A stretch of 64,000 nt of DNA from Paenibacillus montanisoli (GCF_003268025.1 NZ_QLUW01000005.1:397580-461579); one strand, 5' to 3'. Shown: positions 1 through 8,681, counted from the stretch's first letter. Notes: generated by a model not told the origin, from the sequence alone. Program-made: numbers and translations.

Positions 1-56
1 ACAGCAGTTCTCTAACTTTATCACAAGCGCTCATTTTGTGCAATTCTTTATATCAA

Positions 57-88
57 AGAGCCCGGCAAGGTTGCCGGGCTCCTTTTTC
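57..88. terminator. Rho-independent terminator, possibly bidirectional
   Basis: An 11-bp perfect GC-rich stem (GAGCCCGGCAA / TTGCCGGGCTC) is followed by CTTTTTC on the plus strand and by a weaker CTTTGATAT on the minus strand. It most clearly ends a transcript entering from the left of the window, but it also lies just beyond the 3' end of the leftward terC-like gene. Confidence 0.8.
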
Positions 89-114
89 ATTTATGGGCAG
101 TCCTTATGCGGGAC

Positions 115-894
115 CTACACTTGTTGATCTGCCTGCGATTGTTTTTTATTCGCCGGCGCAAACCATCCAAGAAGGGCTATCGCGACCAGTACGCCATAGA
201 AGATCAGCGACCAGCCTGTGCTATGCGGGAAATCATGATCTAACACACCGATGTCTTCATGTGCAAGGGTAATCACGGCGAGCTTTACGCCAACCCAAGC
301 CACGATTGCATACGCCGTGGTTTCTAGAGCAGGTCGCTCCCCAAGCAGCTTTACAAACCAGGCAGCCGCGAATTTGATCAGGACAAGCCCAGCGATTCCG
401 CCAAGCAAGACAACTATGAATTGTCCTCCGTCCATCCCTCCGAACTCATCAAGCGGCGAATCCGGAAGACCCAGCGCGAGCGCTACCGCGGCAAGAATCG
501 AATCAATCGCAAAGGCAAGATCCGCAATAGCGATTTTCCCCACGGTTGGCCAGAAGCCATTTCCTGCGGCATCCTTCTTTAATTCCTTTTGATTGTTCTC
601 GTTCTCTTTGCCGAAGCGCGCCTTGATGATGTGCTTTAGCCCGAGATATAGAAGATAAGCGGCTCCAATCGCCTGAATTTGCCAGACATTCGCAATAAAC
701 GAGATCGCAAACAGAGCGGCGAATCGGAATACGAAAGCCATAATGATTCCGTAATTGATGGCTTTCTTCTTCTGTTCATCCGGCAAATGCTTAGCGATAA
801 CCGCCAAAACAAGAGCATTATCCGCCGATAGCAAGCCTTCCAAACCGATAAGTATCAATAAAGCCCATGCATACTCCAGCCAAAGTGACTCCAA
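115..894 (-). CDS. TerC family integral membrane protein (YceF-like)
   Basis: This is a multi-pass membrane protein of the TerC family, whose members are linked to metal-ion export (manganese in several Firmicutes) and co-translocational metallation. The motif EGLLSADNALVLA near the N terminus and a second acidic motif around ADLAFAIDSILAA are the paired Asp-containing signatures of the family, and about seven hydrophobic segments are visible. The open frame extends upstream to 1023, but a TTG at 894 has a strong AGGGGGAG ribosome site 8 nt away and gives 259 residues, the usual length. It is divergent from the CSCC permease gene with a short intergenic region. Family is firm; substrate is inferred. 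Confidence 0.88.
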   Translation of the reverse strand: MESLWLEYAWALLILIGLEGLLSADNALVLAVIAKHLPDEQKKKAINYGIIMAFVFRFAALFAISFIANVWQIQAIGAAYLLYLGLKHIIKARFGKENENNQKELKKDAAGNGFWPTVGKIAIADLAFAIDSILAAVALALGLPDSPLDEFGGMDGGQFIVVLLGGIAGLVLIKFAAAWFVKLLGERPALETTAYAIVAWVGVKLAVITLAHEDIGVLDHDFPHSTGWSLIFYGVLVAIALLGWFAPANKKQSQADQQV

Positions 895-1043
895 CTTGAA
901 TTCTCCCCCTACATCCGTGTTAAATTGGACAACGTTATGTTTCGCTTGACCATCAATAGATATACGAAATAACCTGCCTATGGAGTTCAAATTTTTTCCG
1001 AGCTTCTCAATTGACTCCTTCACCTCATAGGACTCATTTTCTA

Positions 1044-1052
1044 TGATATAAT
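1044..1052 (+). promoter_or_regulatory. Extended -10 promoter for the permease gene
   Basis: TGATATAAT reads as an extended -10 (TG-n-TATAAT) about 55 nt upstream of the permease start. No good -35 is visible at the expected distance, which is normal for extended -10 promoters. The site is inferred from sequence only. Confidence 0.45.
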
Positions 1053-1105
1053 CCTAAAAGGTAGACTTTGAGAAATCATTGACTGATCATATGGAGGTAG
1101 TCCTA

Positions 1106-2176
1106 TTGCAAGAGAGTGGTTTGAAATTGCGAACCGAACCCCGTGCTGCTCGGGCGGTTATCATGCTAATCGTGTTTCTGCTGATCGCTGCATTGGGTTT
1201 GATGTATGTGAAATGGTGGCCGTATTATCATAAAGCATTAACTGCGGCAGACACGCATTCGATCGGCAGCTCCATTCTCGGGAAACCGGCTGCGCACACC
1301 GGTACTCCGACGTGGAACGATGCGGTCGATTACGCGGAGACCTATTTCAAATCCGTTTGGAAAGCGGCCGTACTAGGTATCTTGCTTGGCTCTCTCCTAC
1401 AGGTTTTGATTCCCGTGAGCTGGCTGCTGCGTCTGTTTGGCAAATCGAATTTTGCGAGCGTGCTGTGCGGTGGACTAGTTTCGCTTCCGGGCATGATGTG
1501 CTCCTGCTGCGCGGCTCCGATCGCCGCGGGAATGCGGCGCAAAAACGCGTCGGCGGGCGCTGCTCTCGCCTTCTGGATCGGCAATCCTTTGCTTAACCCG
1601 GCGACGCTTGTGTTTATGGCATTTGTGTTATCGTGGAAGTTCGTCGTACTGCGCGTCGTATTCGGAGTTCTCTTGACGTTCGGCATCGGCTACATCGCCA
1701 ACCGACTGATGCGAGGCCATGAATCGGAATTGCAGCCGGGTCTCCTATCCTCCGGCGTATCGGCGCCAGAACCGGCATCAGCTCCCTTCTGGAGCCGATG
1801 GATGAGCAGCCTCGGCAGCATGCTGCTGCATGTCGTTCCAGCTTATTTGATCGCTGTTCTCGTGCTCGGGGCAATAAAAGTTTGGCTGTTTCCAGTGTCC
1901 TTCGGTCCCGCCGTTGTCATGATCCTATTGTTTGCAATAGCAGGAACGCTGTTCGTGATTCCGACAGCTGCGGAAATTCCGATCATTCAGTCATTCCTTG
2001 CGGCCGGCGTCGCGATCGGACCCGCAACCGCGTTGTTAGTCACGCTTCCTGCGGTTAGCCTGCCCTCCTTGTTGATGCTGTCGCGTGCCTTTCCGCGTAA
2101 AATCTTGCTGCTTGTGCTTGGCACAGTTATCACTATCGGCATCGCCTGCGGGTTCATCGGCGAGCTTTGGATATGA
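1106..2176 (+). CDS. Permease of the COG0701/DUF318 (ArsP-like) family with CSCC motif
   Basis: A 356-residue membrane protein with about eight to ten hydrophobic segments. The motif PGMMCSCCAAPIAAGMRRK sits after a Gly-rich turn near residue 125, and a second family-typical segment GNPLLNPATLV follows. This cysteine cluster is characteristic of the putative-permease group that includes organoarsenical permease ArsP and relatives of unknown substrate. The start is taken as TTG at 1106, with GGAGG 8 nt upstream, rather than the in-frame ATG at 1091 that overlaps the ribosome site. It is transcribed divergently from the TerC gene, which hints at shared metal or metalloid stress biology, but that is inference. 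Confidence 0.8.
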   Translation: MQESGLKLRTEPRAARAVIMLIVFLLIAALGLMYVKWWPYYHKALTAADTHSIGSSILGKPAAHTGTPTWNDAVDYAETYFKSVWKAAVLGILLGSLLQVLIPVSWLLRLFGKSNFASVLCGGLVSLPGMMCSCCAAPIAAGMRRKNASAGAALAFWIGNPLLNPATLVFMAFVLSWKFVVLRVVFGVLLTFGIGYIANRLMRGHESELQPGLLSSGVSAPEPASAPFWSRWMSSLGSMLLHVVPAYLIAVLVLGAIKVWLFPVSFGPAVVMILLFAIAGTLFVIPTAAEIPIIQSFLAAGVAIGPATALLVTLPAVSLPSLLMLSRAFPRKILLLVLGTVITIGIACGFIGELWI

Positions 2177-2183
2177 ACGAACA

Positions 2184-2230
2184 GGGCTGTCCTCTAGTCT
2201 CTAAAGAAGACTTGCAGGACAGCCCTTTTC
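2184..2230 (+). terminator. Terminator after permease gene
   Basis: Stem GGGCTGTCC / GGACAGCCC with a 24-nt loop is followed by TTTTCTTTG on the plus strand, 8 nt after the permease stop codon. Confidence 0.8.
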
Positions 2231-2235
2231 TTTGT

Positions 2236-2715
2236 TTATGACGATGCGGGCTCCATTGCGTCCCCCACCGAGATGGCCCGATATTGCCAAAAAATATTAC
2301 GTATTTCATCAGACTGTCCTTCACCGCAATGGACAATCACTGTAACTTCAGGCAGCGGCCTGCGCGGAGAACGAGCGATCGGACGCTCCCCTTTCCACAT
2401 TCTAACCAGGCATACCGCACCGAACCCAATCAGCATTCCTATAAAGGCATAAATCAGCCCCCACGCAATGGGACCCCATTTCAATTTAAATCCAACGCTT
2501 GCTCCGATAACGCCTAAGGCCGTTGCAAGAGCCGTACCAATCTCGAATCCCCTAACTCTAATATCCTCCGCCCGAATGAGAAGCTCATGCGGATTTTTAT
2601 CATAGAGATCCATTGGTATGACCAAGATGCTTTCTTTATTAATACCTTTCTTTTCCAATACCGCCAAAGCTTGTTCGAGTTGAAGAGTATGCTCGAAAGT
2701 ACTAACAATGAGCAT
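2236..2715 (-). CDS. Hypothetical protein with two central membrane segments
   Basis: I do not recognise the family with certainty. The 159-residue product starts with a soluble stretch of about 60 residues (MLIVSTFEHTLQLEQALAVLEKKG), which resembles a small regulatory or ferredoxin-like fold seen in general-stress proteins. Two Gly/Ala-rich hydrophobic helices (ALATALGVIGASVGF and LIYAFIGMLIGFGAVCLV) follow, then a basic linker and a short C-terminal domain. The start has AGGAGGAAGACC just upstream. It overlaps the end of the next upstream gene by 14 nt, so the two are probably translationally coupled. Confidence 0.6.
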   Translation of the reverse strand: MLIVSTFEHTLQLEQALAVLEKKGINKESILVIPMDLYDKNPHELLIRAEDIRVRGFEIGTALATALGVIGASVGFKLKWGPIAWGLIYAFIGMLIGFGAVCLVRMWKGERPIARSPRRPLPEVTVIVHCGEGQSDEIRNIFWQYRAISVGDAMEPASS

Positions 2716-3493
2716 GGTCTTCCTCCTCCCTCTGGAAGAATCGGTGAATCATGCCGCCTCTATACTGTTCAACGAAAAACCGCTTTTGTTCAACCATGAA
2801 CAGATGATTTTGGTCAACGGTTTGCGTGTAGGAGTAGTATATCGATCCCCCTAATACCGAGGGCATGAACAGCAGCCACTGGGGGTTGAGGACGGCGATC
2901 GATTCCGCTATTCGCCCGGAAAACAACAAAAATAACGAATCATAAGCATGTGCCATTGTGCCTTTTATCCACCACCAGGCGATGGCGTAAATCCCAAGAA
3001 AGATGCGTTGATTATACAAAAATCCAAGTCCGGGAAAGAAGAAGGACCACATGGCGGCCATGATCGGATTTTTTCTCTCCAGAAACTGAATATCAAAGTT
3101 GGTGATATGCAGTCTCGTCATTGGCGTGTTTTCAAGTTCCGCTAAGTGGCTGAGCCGGTTCATGGTGAAGGCCGTGCGGTAGCTGCTCCACATGGAAAAA
3201 AAATAAACGATCAAGTAACCATACATCCACCGGGGCTCGAGCACCGATTTTGCCAATTCGAATTGTCCGCAAAATGTATATACCATGGCTTCGTTCACAT
3301 GACCCAGCGTATTGATTGCCACTTCCGACAAAGTAAGCAAAAGGCCGCGCGCGTATTGATTCATGAGCACATGACCAAAGCCCGGAAAAGCAGCGGACAG
3401 CCACATGACAGTAAACGGGCTACGCCGCCATATATAGGTCATACCGTTGCCGCTAAGCAGCATTCTGGATTTTCGTGGGCTGTACTGGAACAA
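2702..3493 (-). CDS. Hypothetical multi-pass membrane protein
   Basis: An unrecognised membrane protein of 263 residues. Two similar blocks are visible: a hydrophobic hairpin containing SAAFPGFGHVLMNQYARG near the N terminus and a second one, SFFFPGLGFLYNQRIFLG, past the middle. The P-G-x-G-x-x-x-N-Q pattern repeats, which suggests internal duplication and is reminiscent of small TM2-like modules. The C terminus is polar (FFQREEEDHAHC). The open frame runs further upstream, but TTG at 3493 has GGAGAG 6 nt away. The gene is coupled by overlap with the 159-residue membrane protein downstream. Confidence 0.55.
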   Translation of the reverse strand: MFQYSPRKSRMLLSGNGMTYIWRRSPFTVMWLSAAFPGFGHVLMNQYARGLLLTLSEVAINTLGHVNEAMVYTFCGQFELAKSVLEPRWMYGYLIVYFFSMWSSYRTAFTMNRLSHLAELENTPMTRLHITNFDIQFLERKNPIMAAMWSFFFPGLGFLYNQRIFLGIYAIAWWWIKGTMAHAYDSLFLLFSGRIAESIAVLNPQWLLFMPSVLGGSIYYSYTQTVDQNHLFMVEQKRFFVEQYRGGMIHRFFQREEEDHAHC

Positions 3494-3620
3494 GTTAATC
3501 TCTCCGGCAATGAATAATGTCGTACAAACACATGCTGTGCTTATCTTTTCACCATTCTTGCCTATCAGCCTATGCTTCAAACACAAGCCAAATAAAACTT
3601 CGCGTAACATTCAAATGACG

Positions 3621-3660
3621 AAAAGAGCCTGCCCCATTAACTTGGGAGCAGGCTCTTTTT
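3621..3660. terminator. Bidirectional terminator
   Basis: A 12-bp stem AAAAGAGCCTGC / GCAGGCTCTTTT carries U-runs in both orientations. It separates the leftward two-component operon from the leftward membrane-protein pair. Confidence 0.85.
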
Positions 3661-3739
3661 AACTTCGCGGCGCTGACCTAAAAAGCGTTCTGCCGATATA
3701 ATCGCCCATTGGAGCGAACCCTCCGCGGAGTGATGCACC

Positions 3740-4399
3740 TCAATTGAGCAGGTTCTCATCTTTCACTTTCAGAACGGCGTGAAGCCGATCGGTTACCTCA
3801 AGCTTCGAATAGATCGTCGAAATATAATTTTTGACGGTTCCCTCCGACAAATAGAGGTTTCCGGCAATTTCACGGTTATCCTTTCCGTCAGCGAGCAATC
3901 GCAAAACATCAACCTCTCTTTCCGTAAGTCCGTATCGAGGCTTTTTCTCCTTCTCTTTTTTCGGTTTACCGGCAGTTCCCCGACTTGTCCATTCAGCCAC
4001 CATTATTTTTGCGATATCTTGCGGAATCAATGTCTCGCCATTGTTCACCAGACGAATACTAGCTGCCAAGTCCTCAGGCTGCATAGCCTTAAGCAGGTAT
4101 CCTACGGCCCCGGCGGAAAGCGCCTCTTTGACATAATCCATATCGTGAAATGTCGTAAGCATAACAACGCGTGCCGTTGGGTGATGCTTGGTAATATGCC
4201 GTGTCGCCTCAATTCCATCCAACACGGGCATGTGAATGTCCATTAACACTACATCCGGTTCATACTGCTTGCACAACTCTACCGCTTCCGCTCCATTAGC
4301 CGCAAGGCCAACGACCTCAATGTCTTTCTCGCTTCGCAATACAATGCGTAGACTGCCCCGAATTAAATCTTGATCGTCGGCGATTAACACTTTTATCAT
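3740..4399 (-). CDS. NarL/FixJ-family response regulator
   Basis: A 219-residue transcription factor with an N-terminal receiver domain (acidic pair D8-D9, phospho-acceptor D54 in VVLMDIHMP, conserved Thr in VVMLTTF and Lys in YLLKAM). A Lys/Glu-rich linker leads to a LuxR-type helix-turn-helix (LTEREVDVLRLLADGKDNREIA, with the recognition helix in EGTVKNYISTI). The gene begins 1 nt after the histidine kinase stop, so the two form an operon. The likely target is the direct and inverted repeat cluster upstream of the divergent CPBP protease gene. The signal is unknown. Confidence 0.92.
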   Translation of the reverse strand: MIKVLIADDQDLIRGSLRIVLRSEKDIEVVGLAANGAEAVELCKQYEPDVVLMDIHMPVLDGIEATRHITKHHPTARVVMLTTFHDMDYVKEALSAGAVGYLLKAMQPEDLAASIRLVNNGETLIPQDIAKIMVAEWTSRGTAGKPKKEKEKKPRYGLTEREVDVLRLLADGKDNREIAGNLYLSEGTVKNYISTIYSKLEVTDRLHAVLKVKDENLLN

Positions 4400-4400
4400 C

Positions 4401-5573
4401 CTAAACAGCCTTCCTATTCTTAAGCGGCAGCTGACAGTATACGGTCGTTCCGCTGTTCTTAATCGACTTTACTTTTAATTCGCCCTGATACGCTTCAATC
4501 CTCTCCTTCATCGCCGAGAGACCGAATCCATAGCGGACCTCCTCCATACCGCGGCCATTATCCTGGATGCCAAGAGAAAGCGAATCCAGCATGATGTTAA
4601 GCGAGATCTGGATATAATCGGCGCTTCCGTGGCGTTTCGCGTTCGTTAAAGACTCTTGCAAGCACCTAACAAGCGTCATAGTAATCGGCAGCGGAACCGA
4701 GATATCGGGCCCGTCGGCTTGGAACTCAATGTTTGTGCCTGTATGAACGGCAAACTCGCCGGCAATTCTCTTTAACTGAACAGCCAGCGGCTCTCCCCCT
4801 TTCTCGGGAGCAATATGATGAATTTGGTTCCGCATTTCATCCAGGCCTTTCCTGCTTACGCTTCTAAGCTGATTGATGCTTGCAGGAGCCTCTTCCGGAG
4901 CTTCGGCAATGATGTAAGATAGAGCATCGAGCCCCACGATCACCGACGTTAACGTATGACCGATGGTATCATGCAATTCCCGCGCCAGCCGATTTCGCTC
5001 TTCCAAAAGCGTTATGCTCTCCACTTGCTTGGCATAATGCTCAAGCACTTGGCGCTGACGTTCATTTTCTTCCAGGAGCGATAACATTTTTCGTTGGGTA
5101 TCAAGGATCTTCCAGATTCCGCATCCCAAGCCAAAGAAGAAGAAGCCTTCGATAATGGACATGGTGAATGATGACAAAGGTCGAACGACCGCCATCGCGA
5201 TTGCCGGAATAATGGAAAACCAGATCCATAGGGGAATTCGGATTCTTGACGAAGGAGTCACGGCCGCGGCGCACATGGCCGGAATTGCGAGATAGGAGAA
5301 ATATTGCCCTACTGCGTAAGAGGCGCTAATAAGAAACAACCCGCCAAACAAAAGCTCTGTTACCGGGTATGCCCAAGAGGGTTTATGTAAGGTCTTCATC
5401 CATACGAGTTGCGGGATCACGCCGACAAACAGGCATGATAGGAGAACGACGTACCACGTCCAATCCTGGGTTTTATACGCATAACCAAGTAAAAAGAGAT
5501 GAAGCAGCACCCAAATGATTCTAGTATAAAACAATGCTCTTATTCCCCAATGAATATTATGGGCGGTAACCAT
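4401..5573 (-). CDS. NarL-type sensor histidine kinase (HisKA_3)
   Basis: A 390-residue membrane kinase. About five to six hydrophobic helices occupy the first 165 residues, followed by a coiled-coil (ENERQRQVLEHYAKQVES). The dimerisation/phosphoacceptor H-box is RLARELHDTIGHTL, with the phosphorylated His at about residue 202. The HATPase_c domain ends with an N-box-like ESLTNAKRHG, a G1 motif DNGRGM and a G2 motif GFGLSAMKERI. It has no obvious extracellular sensor domain, which makes it resemble intramembrane-sensing kinases of the DesK/LiaS type. It is transcribed with the response regulator. Confidence 0.92.
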   Translation of the reverse strand: MVTAHNIHWGIRALFYTRIIWVLLHLFLLGYAYKTQDWTWYVVLLSCLFVGVIPQLVWMKTLHKPSWAYPVTELLFGGLFLISASYAVGQYFSYLAIPAMCAAAVTPSSRIRIPLWIWFSIIPAIAMAVVRPLSSFTMSIIEGFFFFGLGCGIWKILDTQRKMLSLLEENERQRQVLEHYAKQVESITLLEERNRLARELHDTIGHTLTSVIVGLDALSYIIAEAPEEAPASINQLRSVSRKGLDEMRNQIHHIAPEKGGEPLAVQLKRIAGEFAVHTGTNIEFQADGPDISVPLPITMTLVRCLQESLTNAKRHGSADYIQISLNIMLDSLSLGIQDNGRGMEEVRYGFGLSAMKERIEAYQGELKVKSIKNSGTTVYCQLPLKNRKAV

Positions 5574-5646
5574 ACCTATTTCGTTCCCCTTCCCTGACCT
5601 TTATGCTTACCATCATACCATGGTCGAAACGGGAATAGACTCCCTT

Positions 5647-5672
5647 CAGTCATGGTTCAGTCATATATGACT
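5647..5672. promoter_or_regulatory. Repeat cluster, candidate response-regulator operator
   Basis: CAGTCAT occurs at 5647-5653 and again at 5658-5664, exactly 11 nt apart. The second copy forms a perfect 14-bp palindrome AGTCATATATGACT (5659-5672). It lies between the divergent kinase and CPBP genes. Helical phasing plus dyad symmetry is what a dimeric LuxR-type regulator would bind. The assignment to the neighbouring regulator is inference. Confidence 0.5.
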
Positions 5673-5768
5673 AAGGGGGCAAATACCTTACTGCACGCAC
5701 TAGGGCGAATTTCCGGCGAATTGCATAATAGGGGTATCCAAAACAATCAAGCGAGGAGAAGATTGAAA

Positions 5769-6557
5769 ATGGTATCGAATATGCAAAGGTTTTTAAGAAA
5801 TCACCCCTTCCTGTTTGCCTTCTTTGCCCTGATTGCCAGTCGTGTTGCGGGGTTGGGCACGGTTGCGATTATCCAGCAATTACAGCCGGGCATGAATATT
5901 AAAGATGATCTCGGTTGGCTGCTTATGTTTCTTTATGCCAGTGTCATAGTCAGTCTTGTTTACTGGACGAATACGGCAAATGAAGTTGGACTGAAGAAAC
6001 CGAGTTCTGCAAAGGAATGGCTGCTAGTGACGCCAATGTTAGCTCTCCCTCTTATGATTTTTATAGAAACCGGCATACAGTCCTGGGGTCTCGCACAGAA
6101 TCTTGTTCTTGCCATAGCTGCCATCGGGGTTGCCATAAATGAAGAAGTTTTGTTCCGGGGAATCTTGCTTCGCGGCTTTATGAAATGGGGTTCATGGGTC
6201 GCGATCCTTGTTCCGAGTGCATTATTTGCCTTTGCGCACTCTACCAATGCTTTTATCGGCGGCGACGCAACGTTTGCCTTGTACCAGACAATTTGGACAT
6301 TTGCAAGCGGAGTCACTTTATCTGCGATGAGACTTCGTAATAACAGCTTATACCCTGTCATCGTGTTCCACATCATACTGGATGGTGTCGAATATTTCTC
6401 GACCGGTGAGTATGGGGTTCACGCCGAAGCTATATCATCGACTTGGCTTCAGCTGTTTGCTGCCGTGAATATCATTCTTGCCGCGTATTCCCTGCTTCTA
6501 TTTTACAAGCGTAACAAGCGAAATGCGATCGAAACAGCCATTCCTATTGGTACTTGA
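5769..6557 (+). CDS. CPBP family intramembrane glutamic endopeptidase
   Basis: This is a 262-residue membrane protein of the CAAX-protease and bacteriocin-processing (CPBP/ABI) family. Motif 1, NEEVLFRGILLRGF, contains the catalytic Glu pair and Arg. Motif 2, LFAFAHS, has the conserved His, and a C-terminal motif VIVFHIILDG follows. Around seven hydrophobic helices are visible. The open frame starts earlier, but ATG 5769 has AGGAG 10 nt upstream and begins a normal membrane-protein N terminus. It is divergent from the two-component operon, with a repeat cluster in between, suggesting that it is a target of that system. Confidence 0.87.
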   Translation: MVSNMQRFLRNHPFLFAFFALIASRVAGLGTVAIIQQLQPGMNIKDDLGWLLMFLYASVIVSLVYWTNTANEVGLKKPSSAKEWLLVTPMLALPLMIFIETGIQSWGLAQNLVLAIAAIGVAINEEVLFRGILLRGFMKWGSWVAILVPSALFAFAHSTNAFIGGDATFALYQTIWTFASGVTLSAMRLRNNSLYPVIVFHIILDGVEYFSTGEYGVHAEAISSTWLQLFAAVNIILAAYSLLLFYKRNKRNAIETAIPIGT

Positions 6558-6566
6558 TTATATTAA

Positions 6567-6590
6567 AGGCCATCCATTTCAGGATGGCCT
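6567..6590. terminator. Hairpin between convergent genes
   Basis: Stem AGGCCATCC / GGATGGCCT with a 6-nt loop lies between the convergent CPBP and MFS genes. No clear U-run follows on either strand, so its terminator function is only probable. Confidence 0.5.
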
Positions 6591-6615
6591 CTCCAAGTGA
6601 AAGTATGCTGACCTC

Positions 6616-8019
6616 TTACCCAGCCACACTAGACTGCGGCTTACCGGATTCCTTGCGTTGCGACGGCAATAAACCGACAACCAGCACGACAGCGATTGAT
6701 ATGATAAAAATGGAGATAAAGACGACGTGCATGCCATGAGCGACTTGCTTCGTCTCGAGCCCTGCCGCCGCGTTATTGAATAGCGTGCCGAACATCGCAA
6801 CGCCAACGGTCTGCCCTAACGCGTTCATGAGCGAGTTCGTCGAGGTGGCAACCCCCCGCTTACTCCAATCTACGGCGTTCTGAATCAGTACCAGAATCGG
6901 CGTCGTCAATAAGCCCATGCCGAAACCGATGACGATCAGTATCCCGACCAAGTACGAGTATGGAGAATCCGGATCGATCAGCATGAGCCATAAGCTGCCT
7001 GCCGCAACGATGAAAGCACCCGAGATGATAAAGAGACGGGGCCCATACTTGAACATCAGCCTTCCCGTCATCGTAGCCGCGAATGGCCATGCAATGCACA
7101 TCGGCATTAGCGTGAACCCCGAGTTCGTCGCGCTGTGACCAAGTACGACTTGGATCCATTGAGGCGCGTACACCATGACACCAGCTGTTATGGCGAAGCC
7201 TAAAAAGCTTAGCAAGTAGATAACGCGAATCTCTCTCGTTTTGAACAACTCAAGCGGCATCATCGGTTCCTTCACCCGCGTCTCCACGAACAAGAACAGC
7301 GAGATGAAGACCGCCGCAATGCACAACAGCCCAATGATCAGAGCGGAATCCCACGCATACTTCTCACCGCCATTAAGCAGCGCGTACAGGAGTGCCGTTA
7401 GACCAATCGTGAATACGATCGCGCCGATGAAGTCAATATTTTTCGCTTTCTTCTCAAACTTCTCATGCAGAAATCCGACGACGAGAATGAAGGCAATCAC
7501 GAACACGGGCACGTTCATGTAGAAAATCCAGCGCCAAGAGATGTAGTCGACGAATGTCCCTCCGACAAGCGGACCAAGCAATCCCGCCACCGACCATACG
7601 GAGGCGAATATCCCTTGAACCTTCGCCCGTTGCTCTCCCGGGTACAAATCGCCGACGATCGTGAACGTTACCGGCGTGAGCGCCCCTGCGCCAAGCCCTT
7701 GAATTGCGCGGAACCAGATGAGGGCGGTCATGCTCGTCGCCGCTCCGCATAAAATCGATCCGATCGCGAAGATGAGCAAACCTGCCGTGAACACCGATCT
7801 TCTTCCATATAAGTCCGCCAGCTTACCGAAGATAGGCGTCGCGACGCACATCGTCAGCGTATAAATCGAGAATACCCAACTGATCAAGCTAAACCCGCTT
7901 AACTCCTTCGTAATATGCGGCATCGCCGTACTGACGACCGTTGCATCTAACGCACCGATGAACAGTGCAGCCAGCAGGCCGATCGTTACGATCTTGCGGT
8001 TCGTTGTTTGCTGTATCAA
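6616..8019 (-). CDS. DHA2 family MFS drug:proton antiporter (EmrB/QacA type)
   Basis: A 467-residue exporter with the 14-helix layout of the DHA2 family. Motif D1 is present (GALDATVVSTAMPHI), as are motif A in the helix 2-3 loop (GKLADLYGRRSVF) and antiporter motif C (GLLGPLVGG). Such proteins expel lipophilic cations, dyes or antibiotics across the membrane in exchange for protons. The start is TTG at 8019, with AGGAGGTATT upstream. It is monocistronic: a terminator separates it from the upstream gene, and no regulator is adjacent. The substrate cannot be predicted. Confidence 0.9.
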   Translation of the reverse strand: MIQQTTNRKIVTIGLLAALFIGALDATVVSTAMPHITKELSGFSLISWVFSIYTLTMCVATPIFGKLADLYGRRSVFTAGLLIFAIGSILCGAATSMTALIWFRAIQGLGAGALTPVTFTIVGDLYPGEQRAKVQGIFASVWSVAGLLGPLVGGTFVDYISWRWIFYMNVPVFVIAFILVVGFLHEKFEKKAKNIDFIGAIVFTIGLTALLYALLNGGEKYAWDSALIIGLLCIAAVFISLFLFVETRVKEPMMPLELFKTREIRVIYLLSFLGFAITAGVMVYAPQWIQVVLGHSATNSGFTLMPMCIAWPFAATMTGRLMFKYGPRLFIISGAFIVAAGSLWLMLIDPDSPYSYLVGILIVIGFGMGLLTTPILVLIQNAVDWSKRGVATSTNSLMNALGQTVGVAMFGTLFNNAAAGLETKQVAHGMHVVFISIFIISIAVVLVVGLLPSQRKESGKPQSSVAG

Positions 8020-8120
8020 CTCTGAATACCTCCTAAGTAAGCTTTTATTACTGAGATATCCTCAAATCTATTCGCCCTCGCCGAAACAATTCCTCCCGCT
8101 GCCCTATTGGCGATCACGAC

Positions 8121-8152
8121 AAAAACCTCTATTCCGCCATTCGGAATAGAGG
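8121..8152 (-). terminator. Terminator after the 154-residue hypothetical gene
   Basis: An 11-bp stem CCTCTATTCCG / CGGAATAGAGG is followed on the minus strand by TTTTTGTCG. Confidence 0.85.
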
Positions 8153-8169
8153 CCTGCGCTTTGTTTATT

Positions 8170-8634
8170 TCAGTACTCGCCCTTAATTACAAAAAACGAT
8201 CCCCGAATCGTCCCGGCAAGTTTAGATTTCTGCCTAGCGAACTTAAACTTCCCTTCCAGCTCCTTCGGTACTTCCATTCCCTCGGAAAGCTTAAAACCAA
8301 CGGCCCGCTTCTTGGGGTCATCGATCGTATATAAAACGTTGACCTCAAGACCATCCTCATAAAAGACGTACGCCCATCTGATGTTTTCCACTAGGAAAAG
8401 CGACGTTTCCAAAGGTTTAGCCGCAAACTCAATGCCGCGTTCTTCTTTTAAAACCCGGTTCACATAATCAAGGGTGTCTTGGCTTTCGCTAGCCGGTACG
8501 ACCGTAAATTCATGCTTGTATTTGTTCATAAAGTAACGGGCTTCATTCGCACGCAAACCGGCAAGCGCATCTACTACAGGCGAAGACTCTAAACCAACCG
8601 TAGACACATCTTTAAAATCAACGATATAGGACAC
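8170..8634 (-). CDS. Hypothetical protein
   Basis: An unrecognised soluble protein of 154 residues that is probably alpha/beta in fold, with no signal peptide or membrane segment. An ATG at 8640 sits directly on the ribosome site, whereas GTG at 8634 lies 7 nt from GGAGG and starts MSYIVDFKDVST, so GTG is preferred. The C terminus is rich in basic residues (KFKFARQKSKLAG). It follows a broken gene and ends at a strong terminator. Confidence 0.6.
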   Translation of the reverse strand: MSYIVDFKDVSTVGLESSPVVDALAGLRANEARYFMNKYKHEFTVVPASESQDTLDYVNRVLKEERGIEFAAKPLETSLFLVENIRWAYVFYEDGLEVNVLYTIDDPKKRAVGFKLSEGMEVPKELEGKFKFARQKSKLAGTIRGSFFVIKGEY

Positions 8635-8681
8635 TTCCATCCCTCCCAGGGCTAAGATAATGGCGTTCTCATAGTCTAGTA

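Noticed and set aside
895..1060. Manganese (yybP-ykoY) riboswitch in front of the TerC gene
   Set aside because: The conserved GGGGAGUAGC-like and ACC/GGU core motifs are not visible in the minus-strand leader.
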